Positions 1 through 9,066 are shown, counted from the first letter of the stretch. The stretch is 64,000 bases of DNA from Oceanobacillus profundus (GCF_003515705.1 NZ_QWEH01000005.1:124001-188000), one strand, 5' to 3'. The notes: generated by a model not told the origin, from the letters alone. Numbers and translations are program-made.

Positions 1-150
1 TGGGTAGAGCGTACCTTCCTTCATTTGCAAATGGTTTTCACTACGTCGATCCATTTCCTTTACGAGCTCGTAGCCATACATATCACGTTCATTTAAAAGC
101 TGTAACACCAGCAAGGATGTACTGCCTTTTACAAGTTCGCGATTAAACAT
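1..150 (-). CDS. PadR family transcriptional regulator (N-terminal part, cut by window edge)
   Basis: Reading leftward from ATG at 148-150, the 50 visible codons give the start of a PadR winged-helix domain: an opening [11 protein letters not shown] helix, then [10 protein letters not shown], and the EGTLYP motif that precedes the recognition wing. An AGGTGA ribosome site lies just upstream. The rest of the gene lies left of the window. PadR proteins usually repress a neighbouring membrane or efflux gene; the target is not visible here. It is distinct from the second PadR at 58765-59088. Confidence 0.88.
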   Translation of the reverse strand, partial: MFNRELVKGSTSLLVLQLLNERDMYGYELVKEMDRRSENHLQMKEGTLYP

Positions 151-159
151 TTTCTCACC

Positions 160-178
160 TACCTAGAAATATTAGGTA
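160..178. promoter_or_regulatory. Palindrome over the padR ribosome site, possible auto-operator
   Basis: TACCTA (160-165) and TAGGTA (173-178) form an inverted repeat with a 7-nt spacer immediately upstream of the PadR Shine-Dalgarno. PadR regulators commonly autoregulate at such dyads, so auto-repression is inferred. Confidence 0.45.
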
Positions 179-760
179 TCTTTACTATATAAAAATTTAT
201 CCTCTTTGTAAAGAGCTTCATTCAGCTTTTTCACAAAAAATAATTTCATAACTTTGTGTTACGCATGGTATGTTATGAAACACAACAGGTCTTCCCCAAC
301 GTAAACTACAAAAATAATTTTTAAAAAGGAGGTTTAGTTCATATTCATACGGGAATACAAATAGTACAAGGCGAACTGCATTGGAAGGATTGTTGCAGAC
401 AACTTGCGAAAATGTAACCACTTCATTTTCCAACTTGTTTACAAATGAATTCCAATGAGGAAATGCACAGCCTTGGCGGAAAATTTACTTTACTGGCGAA
501 TGCTAGACTCGTCAGGAGCTTTAAGATTTAAGTTCCATTTCACGGTTAGTTTTTCAAAACAGTAAGTGGTTTTTTGTGAAAGTGCAACTGGTAATCTGAC
601 TGAATTCTGGAGAAGCAGATTGAAAGGCTCTTTCAACGATCTCTAAAGCAACAAATACGGTCAGTGAGACCATCCTGTAATGACGAGTTGTAAAATATCG
701 TCAGAAAGAACAGTTTGGAGAAGATGAATTTAATTTTCCGCGTGCACCCCTTTTAGGGGA
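179..760. other. Intergenic stretch without a supported gene
   Basis: About 580 bases separate padR from the NO synthase terminator. A 71-codon open frame on the minus strand (218-433) has only a weak ribosome site and no family I recognise. The rest is interrupted by stops in every frame. It may be decayed sequence. Confidence 0.4.
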
Positions 761-797
761 AAAGAAAGGCATGTTCCGTTTGGAACTGCCTTTCTTT
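761..797 (-). terminator. Terminator of the NO synthase gene
   Basis: AAAGAAAGGCA (761-771) plus GTTCC pair with GGAAC plus TGCCTTTCTTT (782-797) around a 4-nt loop, with T-rich sequence beyond the stem on both strands. It lies directly after the NO synthase stop codon. Confidence 0.75.
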
Positions 798-801
798 TTG
801 A

Positions 802-1890
802 TTATACATAATAATTCTTTTGATAGAAATAATTTGGCTTTTGCACATGGTTATCATAAGGCTTGTGAAAAATATGAGTCACCGCTGGAGACAATGGTGG
901 AATCAACCATGTCCAATTCCCAGTAACCTTACGCCCTGTTTTCTGTTCTCGATTTTCAAAAACCTTAAATTGCTTTGCAGCTGTATGATGATCGACAATG
1001 GATACCCCATATTTTTTAAAGGAATCTAATACAGCGGCATTTAGCTCTACAAGTGCACGATCCTTCCATAAAGTGCTTTCATGTTTTGTTTCTAATCCCA
1101 TCTGTTTCGCTACTAAAGGAAGCAAATTATATCGCCCTTCATCAGCTAAGTTTCTCGCTCCTATTTCCGTACCCATATACCAGCCATTAAAAGGAGCTGT
1201 TACATAGTCAATCCCCCCGATTTCGAGGCGCATATCCGAAATAATTGGTACTGTATACCACTTCACCGCTAAATCCCCAAACAGTGAAAAGTCAGGATGC
1301 TCAATTGGTATCTCCATTACGTACTCCTTTGGTATTTCCATAAACTCCGGATCATGACCACCGATTTGAACAACAAGTGGAAGCAAATCAAATGAAGTTC
1401 CTTCACCAACCCAGCCAAGCTTCAAGCATTCCTTCGTAAAAGCTACAGAAGCTGGATCTCCTACTATCCCATTTTCCGTTTCATATCCAGCATAGCGAAG
1501 TAATTGGTGGTTCCAAATCTTCACCTGTCTATCTCCATGGATTTCGGCCTGGAAGATCGTTATCATCGGTTTGATTTTCCCATGATTGGTTGCATTCCTT
1601 ATGTGATTAAGCAAATAAGTAAATACTTCCTCACTACGTGTAGCGTATCTTGCATCAATCACCTCCAGCCTTTCCCAAAACAGTCTGCCAATACAACGAT
1701 TTGAGTTACGCCATGCAAGCTTTGCACCGTAAGATAGTTCTTCAGATGTATGCTCATAGTGCCCTTTATCATCCAGCTCTTCGTGAATTTGACTCAGTCT
1801 CTCAGCAATTTCTTTTGATGTTTTGCCAAGCTCTCTATATAAATTTTCAATGAATGTATCTGCCTCTTGCTTTCGGATTACTTTTTCCAT
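802..1890 (-). CDS. nos: Nitric oxide synthase oxygenase
   Basis: This encodes a 362-residue bacterial NO synthase oxygenase, which makes NO and citrulline from arginine using haem, a pterin and a borrowed reductase. The proximal haem thiolate is Cys66 in [13 protein letters not shown], and the substrate-site motif [13 protein letters not shown] is present. Length matches the oxygenase-only Bacillus enzymes, with no fused reductase. The ATG follows AGGAGGAGCC. It is transcribed alone, divergent from the ABC-F gene, and ends at a strong hairpin. Family knowledge links bacterial NO synthase to protection from oxidative stress and antibiotics; the neighbouring resistance gene is suggestive only. 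Confidence 0.96.
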   Translation of the reverse strand: MEKVIRKQEADTFIENLYRELGKTSKEIAERLSQIHEELDDKGHYEHTSEELSYGAKLAWRNSNRCIGRLFWERLEVIDARYATRSEEVFTYLLNHIRNATNHGKIKPMITIFQAEIHGDRQVKIWNHQLLRYAGYETENGIVGDPASVAFTKECLKLGWVGEGTSFDLLPLVVQIGGHDPEFMEIPKEYVMEIPIEHPDFSLFGDLAVKWYTVPIISDMRLEIGGIDYVTAPFNGWYMGTEIGARNLADEGRYNLLPLVAKQMGLETKHESTLWKDRALVELNAAVLDSFKKYGVSIVDHHTAAKQFKVFENREQKTGRKVTGNWTWLIPPLSPAVTHIFHKPYDNHVQKPNYFYQKNYYV

Positions 1891-1983
1891 TATAGGCTCC
1901 TCCTGTCCTCAATATGTTTATTTTATCAAATATAACAGTTGTTTTTTGTGACGGAGTTTCTACAAATAGCCAAAAACAAGGGG

Positions 1984-2013
1984 TTGCATCAAAGCATTCC
2001 ATTCGTTTATAAT
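1984..2013 (+). promoter_or_regulatory. Sigma-A promoter of the ABC-F leader transcript
   Basis: TTGCAT (1984-1989), an 18-bp spacer and a perfect TATAAT (2008-2013) precede the leader peptide, giving a leader RNA of about 260 nt before the ABC-F start. Confidence 0.7.
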
Positions 2014-2095
2014 AAAATCAACTACAAGACGGAAGGGTGAACAAAGGGGACATGAAGTACTAATCCTATTTTTTCGAAACATTCAGGTGAACAGT

Positions 2096-2158
2096 ATGTC
2101 AACATTAGCGGATTTTTCTGCTATTTTTGTCATGCAATCATGGAATTTTTCAGAATAG
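2096..2158 (+). CDS. Leader peptide (20 aa) with IFVM motif
   Basis: ATG at 2096 follows AGGTG at the usual spacing and opens a 20-codon frame ending TAG at 2156-2158. The peptide contains SAIFVMQSW at residues 8-16. IFVI is the macrolide-dependent ribosome-stalling motif of the ErmC leader peptide, so IFVM in an attenuator leader is suggestive of drug-dependent arrest. The reading frame is short and its expression is inferred from position, ribosome site and overlap with the antiterminator. Confidence 0.72.
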   Translation: MSTLADFSAIFVMQSWNFSE

Positions 2159-2218
2159 GATTGTAGATTTTTGTGTTCCAGCCAAAGGGAGTAGTCTCTC
2201 TTTTTTCTGTACACCCCT

Positions 2219-2254
2219 GCCTCCTATTCTGAAAAGAATTGGAGGCTTTTTTTT
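2219..2254 (+). terminator. Intrinsic terminator inside the ABC-F leader
   Basis: GCCTCC-T-ATTCT pairs with AGAAT-T-GGAGGC around a GAAA loop and is followed by eight Ts, ending only 31 nt before the ABC-F start codon. It is the off-state element of the attenuator. Confidence 0.85.
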
Positions 2255-2285
2255 GGTCTCCCAAATAAGAACGGAGATGATAGAT

Positions 2286-3860
2286 ATGGTTATTATGGAA
2301 ATAAGCGGACTCAAGTATGAAGTCAAGGATCGTTTACTTTTTGCTGCGGATCATTTAGCTATCCAGAATAAAGATCGAATTGGACTTGTTGGCAGAAATG
2401 GCAGTGGTAAGACAAGTCTGCTCGAAATACTTGCAGGAAAGCGGCAGCCAGAAGAAGGTACGATTAACCTCCGAGCAACATGTGAATTGCTCCCCCAATT
2501 AAAAAACACGGATACAACAAAAAGTGGTGGTGAAGTTACACAGGAATATATTAACCAATCTTTAGCAACACAAGCTGGCCTTTTATTTGCGGATGAACCC
2601 ACAACCAACTTGGATACGGAGCATATCGAAAGCTTAGAAAAGCAATTACAAAGATGGCAAGGAGCTATTGTTATTGTGTCCCATGATCGAAGTTTTTTAG
2701 ACGCTCTATGTACGAAGATTTGGGAAATCGACGAAAAAAAAATCAATGTGTATAAAGGGAACTATTCGGATTATATTGCTCAAAAGGAACTTGCAATCAG
2801 ACAACAAGAAAGCGCATATGAACAATACCAACGAAAGAAAAGACAATTGGAACATGCACGCGAGTTGAAGGAGCAAAAAGCACAACGCGCAACGAAAAAA
2901 CCGAATCAAGTCAGCGCTTCTGAAGCAAAAATTACTGGAGCGAAGCCATACTTCGCTAAAAAACAAAAGAAGCTTCAAAAAACAGCAAAATCAATAGAAA
3001 CGCGATTAGAAAAGCTTCAAAAAGTAGAAAAGGTAAAAGAAATACCTGCCATTAAAATGAATTTACCGAATCAGGAAGCTTTTACAGGACAGATTATTAT
3101 CCGAGCAGAGGAGCTAACTGGAAAAGTAACCAATCGCATCCTTTGGAACCCAGCAAGTTTCTATATTCGTGGTGGACAAAAAATAGCGGTTATTGGCAAA
3201 AACGGTGCTGGTAAAACAACGCTGTTAAAGAAAATAATGAACGAAGCGGATGGCATCACGGTATCACCCGCTGCCAAGATTGGTTATTTCAGCCAGAATC
3301 TTGACGTCCTTGATACAACAGACTCCATACTGGAAAACGTTCGCTCAACAGCTGTCCAAGATGAAACCTTTATTCGCACTGTGCTTGCAAGGTTACATTT
3401 TTATCGGGAAGATGTATATAAAAATGTAGGAGTATTGAGCGGTGGAGAACGTGTTAAAGTAGCTTTTGCAAAACTATTTGTCAGCAATATAAATACACTC
3501 GTCTTAGATGAACCAACGAATTACCTTGATATTGAAGCAGTCGAAGCATTAGAAGATCTTCTAACTGATTACGAAGGCACAATACTTCTTGTGTCTCATG
3601 ATCGACGTTTTGTCGAGAATATCACTGATCACATTTTAACAATCGAAAAACAAAAAATTACGTTTTTTGACGGAAGCCTTGAGGCGTATAAAAATTACGT
3701 TCCAAAGCAGGCCGCTGATTCAACAGAGCAAGAATTACTTGTAATTGAAACAAAATTAACGGAAGTACTGAGCAAGCTCAGTCTAGAACCGTCAGAAGCA
3801 TTGGAACTAGAATTTCAAGCACTTTTAAAAAGGAAACGAGAGCTGGAAAAAGCAGAATAA
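2286..3860 (+). CDS. Vga-type ABC-F ribosomal protection protein
   Basis: This is a 524-residue soluble protein with two ABC ATPase cassettes and no membrane domain. Walker A motifs are GRNGSGKT (near residue 36) and GKNGAGKT (near 304); the second cassette has LSGGERVKVAFAKLF and VLDEPTNYLD. A long basic coiled-coil linker between them is the antibiotic-resistance domain that enters the ribosome exit site. The segment LARLHFYREDVYKNVGVLSGGE resembles VgaB-class proteins, which protect against streptogramin A, lincosamides and pleuromutilins. ATG at 2286 has GGAG nine bases upstream; earlier in-frame starts would run through the terminator hairpin. Drug spectrum cannot be read from sequence. 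Confidence 0.9.
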   Translation: MVIMEISGLKYEVKDRLLFAADHLAIQNKDRIGLVGRNGSGKTSLLEILAGKRQPEEGTINLRATCELLPQLKNTDTTKSGGEVTQEYINQSLATQAGLLFADEPTTNLDTEHIESLEKQLQRWQGAIVIVSHDRSFLDALCTKIWEIDEKKINVYKGNYSDYIAQKELAIRQQESAYEQYQRKKRQLEHARELKEQKAQRATKKPNQVSASEAKITGAKPYFAKKQKKLQKTAKSIETRLEKLQKVEKVKEIPAIKMNLPNQEAFTGQIIIRAEELTGKVTNRILWNPASFYIRGGQKIAVIGKNGAGKTTLLKKIMNEADGITVSPAAKIGYFSQNLDVLDTTDSILENVRSTAVQDETFIRTVLARLHFYREDVYKNVGVLSGGERVKVAFAKLFVSNINTLVLDEPTNYLDIEAVEALEDLLTDYEGTILLVSHDRRFVENITDHILTIEKQKITFFDGSLEAYKNYVPKQAADSTEQELLVIETKLTEVLSKLSLEPSEALELEFQALLKRKRELEKAE

Positions 3861-3865
3861 ATTGT

Positions 3866-3902
3866 TAAGAGCATGCTTGTCCCGCAAACCCGCATGCTCT
3901 TA
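3866..3902. terminator. Hairpin between convergent ABC-F and small membrane protein genes
   Basis: TAAGAGCATGC (3866-3876) and GCATGCTCTTA (3892-3902) are perfect 11-bp inverted arms. There is no long T-run on either strand, so termination efficiency is uncertain. Confidence 0.55.
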
Positions 3903-4079
3903 TCAGCTCAATCTACTTTCTACCCATTTCCCTACAAATACGATGCCTGCTGATACACCTAAAGCTGTAGAAAAAGCAGTTGTTAGGTGTAAAGATGATT
4001 TGAAGATTACATTAACGATGATATTTAATAGAAACAATACCGAGAACCAAACTAAGAACCTCCGAATCATTTGTTTCAA
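3903..4079 (-). CDS. Small two-helix membrane protein
   Basis: A 58-codon frame starts at TTG (4077-4079), nine bases after AGGTG; an internal ATG at 4068-4070 would give 55 residues. The product begins MIRRFLVWFSVLFLLNIIVN, a hydrophobic segment behind two arginines, and has a second hydrophobic stretch (TTAFSTALGVSAGIVFVGKW). It ends VESRLS. I do not recognise the family. The layout is typical of small Bacillus membrane proteins. The plus-strand open frame covering the same bases has no ribosome site. Confidence 0.6.
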   Translation of the reverse strand: MKQMIRRFLVWFSVLFLLNIIVNVIFKSSLHLTTAFSTALGVSAGIVFVGKWVESRLS

Positions 4080-4217
4080 ATGAAGTTCACCTTCTTTTTC
4101 ATATTTTCAATCCATTGATTTAGATTTTACCGCATTATGTAATATCTCTAATCTTGAACATGGCAAAATTGCGAGGAATAGGTTTTGTTTACTTCATGAA
4201 GATTCACTTTACACAAA

Positions 4218-4247
4218 AACAGCACTGACATCTCCGTCAGTGCTGTT
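4218..4247 (-). terminator. Terminator of the LTA synthase gene
   Basis: AACAGCACTGAC pairs perfectly with GTCAGTGCTGTT around a 6-nt loop, followed on the minus strand by TTTTTG. It sits immediately after the stop codon. Confidence 0.85.
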
Positions 4248-4251
4248 CCTC

Positions 4252-6216
4252 TTATTCTTCTTCACTGGCTTCTTCGCTATCTTCCAAATCATAATTATAG
4301 TCATAATCAGCAGGATCAATTGGTTCCCACTCATCATTTGGCGTGTAATAACGAAGTAGGTCTCCGTTCAATACCCGGTCTGAAAGTTCCAGCTCATGAA
4401 GAACTGTTTCACTTAATTCCTTCATCTCTTCTGTTGGTTCTTCAATAATTTCTTTCGTTTCATTGTCGTAATAAACGCCATTTACCAAGCTGTATTCTTC
4501 CGTCATATATCCACCATTTCTGAATGGCACATAGTCTTTATGGTTCTCAGAAAACATGTCTGTACCGAAAAGAATATAATCGCGTGCATCAATTCCTAAA
4601 ATATGCAGAAGCGTTGGCATAACATCAATTTGACCTGAATACGTATGATTCGTACCTTGTCCCTCAACACCAGGAACTTTGATCATAAATGGCACACGCT
4701 GAAGCTCCGCATTTTTCAATGGTGTAATTTCTTCATCAAGAATTTCGGACATTGCACGGTTATGATTATCTGAGATACCATAGTGGTCTCCATAGATCAT
4801 AATTATTGAATCCTCGTAAAGTCCAGATTCCTTCAAATCATTAAAGAATTGTTCCAATGATTCATCAAGATAACGTGCTGTTTGGAAGTAACGGTCCACC
4901 GAACCATCACCCGTTTCAGCAGGGGCAATCGTCGCTTCATCTTCATCAATCAAATATGGATGATGGTGCGTTAATGTCATCATATGGGCATAAAATGGCT
5001 GTTCCATTTCTTCTAATAATGGCATGGACTCTTCAAAGAATGGTTTATCCTTTAATCCATAATTAATAACCTGATCTGGGCTCATATCATAAAAGATATC
5101 ATAATAGAAATCTGTTACCCCAAGATGCTTATACACTTCATCACGGTTCCAGAACGATTTACCATCTCCGTGGAATACTCCACTTGTATAGTCTTGTTCC
5201 TGATCAAGAATTGCAGGTAATGCTTGATACGTATTTTTTCCTCGTGTTACAAAAGCAGATCCCTGTGGCAAGCCATAGAGTGAAGTATCCATGATCAGCT
5301 CAGCATCAGCTGTTTTCCCCTGCTCTGTTTGGTGGAAAAAGTTATCAAAATACGTGAATCCTTGACTTTGATCGTTCACTAAGGAATTTAAGAACGGTGT
5401 AACCTCTTCCCCGTGTAACTCAAAATCTATCAAAAAGGATTGGAATGATTCTAGATGAATTTTAATAATGTTCTTTCCTTCACCTTTTCCAAAGTAAGCT
5501 TCATTTGGTTCTGCATATTTACTCTTCGTATAGTTTTCAACTTCTGTAATATCACTACTATCTGCAAGCACGCGTTGTGTCGATGACTCAAAGCTTTGGA
5601 TTGCATCATAAATCATAAAATTATATGCACCCAAGTATTTTACTAAATAATTACGGTCAAATGTACGCTCTAATAACTGTGGGCGATCTGCCTCAGCTAA
5701 GCCTAGATTGATAACAAAGGCCATTACACCAGCGGCCAGCACAATGAATGGTTTCCGAATCTTTAGTCGTTCCATTGACCAGTTCGTACGATTCTTCCAA
5801 TACAATACGATTAATAACACTAAATCAAATGCATAGAGAAGGTCACGCCACTCTACTAAACTTGCAATACTTCCACCTAAACTACCAAAGTTACTTGTCT
5901 GCATCATGGTCGCTATCGTGATAAAATCACTATTAAAACGATAGAATACAACATTAGCATACAGGATAAAGCTTAGAATAAACGATAGAATAATAATCCA
6001 TCGGCCAGCTTTTCTACCAGAAGCAAAGAGTGCTAATCCTAAGAATATTAATCCTGTACTTAACGGATTTAAGAATAGTAAAAACTCTTGCATAGGCCCA
6101 CTTACACCAAGACTAAATTCAATTTTATATATCAAATACGTTTTTATCCAAAATAGGAATACAGCGATAGCGAAGAATCCCATCTTTGTAGATATTAACT
6201 TCTTCACAATATTCAC
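4252..6216 (-). CDS. ltaS: Lipoteichoic acid synthase family protein
   Basis: This 654-residue protein has about five N-terminal membrane helices followed by an extracellular sulfatase-fold domain, the LtaS architecture. It transfers glycerol phosphate from phosphatidylglycerol to the growing lipoteichoic acid chain outside the membrane. The catalytic threonine lies in QTEQGKTADAE; metal-site motifs include HLESFQ, HGDGKSFWNRD and IYGDHYG. A strongly acidic tail ends the protein. Bacillaceae often carry several paralogues (LtaS, YfnI, YqgS, YvgJ) and which one this is cannot be decided here. It is monocistronic. Confidence 0.93.
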   Translation of the reverse strand: MNIVKKLISTKMGFFAIAVFLFWIKTYLIYKIEFSLGVSGPMQEFLLFLNPLSTGLIFLGLALFASGRKAGRWIIILSFILSFILYANVVFYRFNSDFITIATMMQTSNFGSLGGSIASLVEWRDLLYAFDLVLLIVLYWKNRTNWSMERLKIRKPFIVLAAGVMAFVINLGLAEADRPQLLERTFDRNYLVKYLGAYNFMIYDAIQSFESSTQRVLADSSDITEVENYTKSKYAEPNEAYFGKGEGKNIIKIHLESFQSFLIDFELHGEEVTPFLNSLVNDQSQGFTYFDNFFHQTEQGKTADAELIMDTSLYGLPQGSAFVTRGKNTYQALPAILDQEQDYTSGVFHGDGKSFWNRDEVYKHLGVTDFYYDIFYDMSPDQVINYGLKDKPFFEESMPLLEEMEQPFYAHMMTLTHHHPYLIDEDEATIAPAETGDGSVDRYFQTARYLDESLEQFFNDLKESGLYEDSIIMIYGDHYGISDNHNRAMSEILDEEITPLKNAELQRVPFMIKVPGVEGQGTNHTYSGQIDVMPTLLHILGIDARDYILFGTDMFSENHKDYVPFRNGGYMTEEYSLVNGVYYDNETKEIIEEPTEEMKELSETVLHELELSDRVLNGDLLRYYTPNDEWEPIDPADYDYNYDLEDSEEASEEE

Positions 6217-6329
6217 CTCAAAATTTAATTAGATTGTTCGATACAAGCGTATATTATACACCCACATATATATTCTGTCAAAAATCCTCTGCGATAAGAT
6301 GTAATAAAATCTCAATCAGAAAAAACAAA

Positions 6330-6369
6330 ACCGCATGAAATCAAAATTTTCATTTGATTTTCATGCGGT
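6330..6369 (-). terminator. Terminator of the amidohydrolase gene
   Basis: ACCGCATGAA..TCAAA (6330-6345) pairs with TTTGATTTTCATGCGGT (6353-6369), with a T-rich run following on the minus strand. Confidence 0.8.
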
Positions 6370-6393
6370 ATTTTCAATTTTAATAGAATCTCA

Positions 6394-7584
6394 TCATTCA
6401 TTTTTTTCAAAGTAACTGCAAACAACATGTCCAACCGCTTTAGCAGCTACAAGGATGGCGTCCTCGTCAATATCGAATTTCGGATGGTGATTAAAGTAAG
6501 GCTTTTCTACTCCTTTTGGTGTACATCCGATAAAGAAGTAACTGCCAGGTATTTTTTCCAAATAGTAAGCGAAGTCCTCAGACGGCGCTAAAGGTGGATA
6601 TTGTTTTACCTCTTTAATATCCTTATCATTAGCGTTTTTCAGACTTTCAGCTACCAATTCTGTATACTCTGGATTATTGTACAATGGTGGATAATCGGAT
6701 TTATATTCCAGGATACATTCTACTCCGAATTCTGCTTCAATCCCTTTAACAATTCGCTTAAATTCTTCCTCAATAATCTTCTGACTTTCAGCGCTCATAT
6801 AGCGAATATCACCTTCAAGCTCTACACTGTCTTTGATGACATTAAATGTCCCTTTCCCATCAAACGATCCAATCGTTACAACACCTGGATCCATCGGATT
6901 TAAACGACGACTAATAATGGTTTGCACAACCGTTACAAAATGAGCACCTGCGACGATAGAGTCATTTGCAGTGTGTGGGGATGAACCGTGTCCACCAGTT
7001 CCTTGAATTTTCAATTTAAAGTAAGATCTGCCATTAAATGCATAGCCACTGCGATAACCAACCACTCCAGCAGGATCCATCGGAAGTACATGGATACCAA
7101 AAATAGCATCTAAATCATCTAGCTTACCGGAATCAAGGATGCTTTTTGCACCACCTGGCGGAACCTCTTCTGCATGCTGATGGATAATTTTTATTGTACC
7201 ATTTAACTCTTCTTTAAGTTGAATCAAGCAATCAGCAAGAACAAGCAAATATGCTGTATGAGCGTCATGACCACATGCGTGCATGACCCCTTCATTTTTT
7301 GATTTAAATGGGACATCTGCCTCTTCCGTAATTGGAAGGGCATCAAAGTCCGCTCTTAATCCGATTGTTTTTCCCGGTTTTCCTCCTACAATCGTTACAA
7401 TGATTCCATAACCATTACCAACATTTGTCTCTACTTTTACATCTTTACCATTGTAAAAGTCGGCAATATATTGAGCAGTTTTTTCTTCTTTAAAAGAAAG
7501 CTCTGGATTTTCATGCAAATAACGACGAATTTCAATCATTTCATCTTTGCGTGCTTCTAACATCTCCATCAATTTACTTCTCAT
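6394..7584 (-). CDS. M20 family amidohydrolase / N-acyl amino acid deacylase
   Basis: The 396-residue product is an M20 metal-dependent amidohydrolase of the hippurate hydrolase/IAA-amino acid hydrolase type. The two-metal site is seen as HACGHDAHT, the catalytic HAEEVPPGG and a C-terminal HHPKFD; a central dimerisation domain carries GGHGSSPH. These enzymes remove acyl groups from N-acyl amino acids or related amides; substrate is not predictable. It lies 31 bp downstream of an MFS transporter on the same strand, suggesting uptake and hydrolysis of one compound. ATG follows GGAGG. Confidence 0.88.
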   Translation of the reverse strand: MRSKLMEMLEARKDEMIEIRRYLHENPELSFKEEKTAQYIADFYNGKDVKVETNVGNGYGIIVTIVGGKPGKTIGLRADFDALPITEEADVPFKSKNEGVMHACGHDAHTAYLLVLADCLIQLKEELNGTIKIIHQHAEEVPPGGAKSILDSGKLDDLDAIFGIHVLPMDPAGVVGYRSGYAFNGRSYFKLKIQGTGGHGSSPHTANDSIVAGAHFVTVVQTIISRRLNPMDPGVVTIGSFDGKGTFNVIKDSVELEGDIRYMSAESQKIIEEEFKRIVKGIEAEFGVECILEYKSDYPPLYNNPEYTELVAESLKNANDKDIKEVKQYPPLAPSEDFAYYLEKIPGSYFFIGCTPKGVEKPYFNHHPKFDIDEDAILVAAKAVGHVVCSYFEKNE

Positions 7585-7615
7585 TCCAACTGCCTCCTCT
7601 ATTTTGACTCAATCC

Positions 7616-9043
7616 TTAATGCTTTGCCCCAACAGGACGTACATTGGATGCGTTGATAGGGTCATCTTCATTTTCCCCTGATTCCCTAGGAACTAACACG
7701 ATAATTGAAATCAAGGATAATATCGCAAAGATTACATTAACGATAATTCCTGAGGATGCCGCTACCTCTACACTGCTTATTGCTGTGATTGCGCTGTATA
7801 CTGTCGCTGAAATCGCAACTCCAAACGCATTTCCAAGTGAACTTGCCATTTTATACACTCCGGAAGCTTCTCCAACTTTATTTGCTGGAGCAAAGGTTAC
7901 AGCCGTATCTGTTGAAGGTGTTGCATACATTCCTAAACCTAATCCAAACAGTATAAATCCAACGAACACAACAATTGTATACATTAGGTCTGGCAAGAAG
8001 GTAAGTCCCATTACACCTACACCGATTAACGTTAATACCGTTCCCCATACCATTGGTTTTCTTGCACCAGTTTTTTGCATAATCTTTTCACCTACGCGAA
8101 TCATCCCGAGCACCGCTACAAGATAACCAATTGAAAGCATTCCTGATTGAAAGGCCGAGAAGCCTCTCCCCACCTGTACATAGGTGTTCGCAACAACTAA
8201 TGTACCAGCTACTGCATTTAATAAGAAATTAGAAATAGTTGCACCTGTATAGGCTTTGCTTTTAAACATTTTAAAATCGATAAGTGCATTATCTCGTTTT
8301 GCTTCATACTTAATAAAGCCAATTACTCCAACAATCGTTATTACTGCAAGTCCTATTGTTAATGGGCTAGTCCAGCCAAAGCTTGCGCCTTGTGTAATAA
8401 AGACATTTAAAGCAAGCATTGTAACAATAAAGATTCCTAGACCACCGAAATCAAATTTAAATGTCCCTGTTGTTTCCGCTTTGCTTTCAGGTGTGTCTTT
8501 AATTAACCACATTGCTAAAAGTGCAAAAACAATAGAAAAGACGAAGATCCATTTCCATCCCATTGATGTGGCGATTGCACCACCGAAGAAGGAACAAAAT
8601 CCTGAACCACCCCAAGAACCAATTGACCAATAGCTAAGTGCTCGCTGACGATCTTCACCATCAAAGTATTCCTTCACTAACGCTATCGTCGCAGGCATAA
8701 TTGCCGCTGCCGATAAACCTTGTAAAATACGGCCTATAATTAAAAGTATAGATCCATTTGCTAAAACAAGTAATAAAGATCCAACTATACTTAGAATCAA
8801 ACCAACATACGTAATTTTTTTACGACCAATCCGATCTGCTAAACCTCCAGCCACTACAATAAACATTCCGGAAAATAAAGCAGTCAAGCTAATTGCTACG
8901 TTAATCGTACTTAATGAAACGCCTAAATCGGATTGAATTGCTGGTACAATATTAACCATTGATTGAGCAAATAACCAAAATGTAATAACTCCAAATACAA
9001 TTCCTGTAATCATCTTATTGGTGCCTTTGTAAGCTGTATCCAT
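7616..9043 (-). CDS. MFS transporter, DHA2-like (about 14 TM)
   Basis: This 475-residue membrane protein has the major facilitator motif A variant GGLADRIGRKK between helices 2 and 3 and enough hydrophobic segments for about 14 helices, placing it near the DHA2 drug:proton antiporters. ATG at 9043 has AGGAGAGG upstream; the longer frame lacks a ribosome site. It precedes the M20 amidohydrolase in an apparent two-gene operon, so it may import that enzyme's substrate or export its product rather than act on drugs. Direction and substrate are unknown. Confidence 0.85.
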   Translation of the reverse strand: MDTAYKGTNKMITGIVFGVITFWLFAQSMVNIVPAIQSDLGVSLSTINVAISLTALFSGMFIVVAGGLADRIGRKKITYVGLILSIVGSLLLVLANGSILLIIGRILQGLSAAAIMPATIALVKEYFDGEDRQRALSYWSIGSWGGSGFCSFFGGAIATSMGWKWIFVFSIVFALLAMWLIKDTPESKAETTGTFKFDFGGLGIFIVTMLALNVFITQGASFGWTSPLTIGLAVITIVGVIGFIKYEAKRDNALIDFKMFKSKAYTGATISNFLLNAVAGTLVVANTYVQVGRGFSAFQSGMLSIGYLVAVLGMIRVGEKIMQKTGARKPMVWGTVLTLIGVGVMGLTFLPDLMYTIVVFVGFILFGLGLGMYATPSTDTAVTFAPANKVGEASGVYKMASSLGNAFGVAISATVYSAITAISSVEVAASSGIIVNVIFAILSLISIIVLVPRESGENEDDPINASNVRPVGAKH

Positions 9044-9066
9044 TGTACAACCTCTCCTTTTAAAAT

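Larger units (their letters stand above)
2061..2254 (+). promoter_or_regulatory. Three-helix transcription attenuator upstream of the ABC-F gene
   Basis: Three mutually exclusive helices can be drawn. Helix 1 pairs 2061-2072 with 2152-2163. Helix 2, an antiterminator of 14 continuous pairs, joins 2147-2160 to 2222-2235. Helix 3 is the terminator 2219-2246 followed by eight Ts. The left arm of helix 2 overlaps the last codons of the leader peptide. A ribosome stalled upstream would leave that arm free and permit read-through; one that finishes would cover it and permit termination. This is the logic known for antibiotic-induced attenuation of resistance genes. Confidence 0.8.

Noticed and set aside
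218-433. 71-codon minus-strand open frame near the left edge
   Set aside because: Weak ribosome site, no recognisable family, and flanked by sequence with stops in all frames. Kept only as a note in the gap entry.
2127-2285. In-frame extension of the ABC-F protein upstream to a TTG at 2127
   Set aside because: It would read through the terminator hairpin and overlap the leader peptide, has no ribosome site and adds non-homologous residues. ATG 2286 has GGAG nine bases upstream.
3862-4083. 73-codon plus-strand open frame after the ABC-F gene
   Set aside because: No ribosome site and starts inside a terminator-like hairpin; the opposite strand has a better small membrane-protein gene.
7644-8633. 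Long plus-strand open frames opposite the MFS gene
   Set aside because: Antisense shadows with no ribosome sites; the minus-strand MFS protein explains the open reading.
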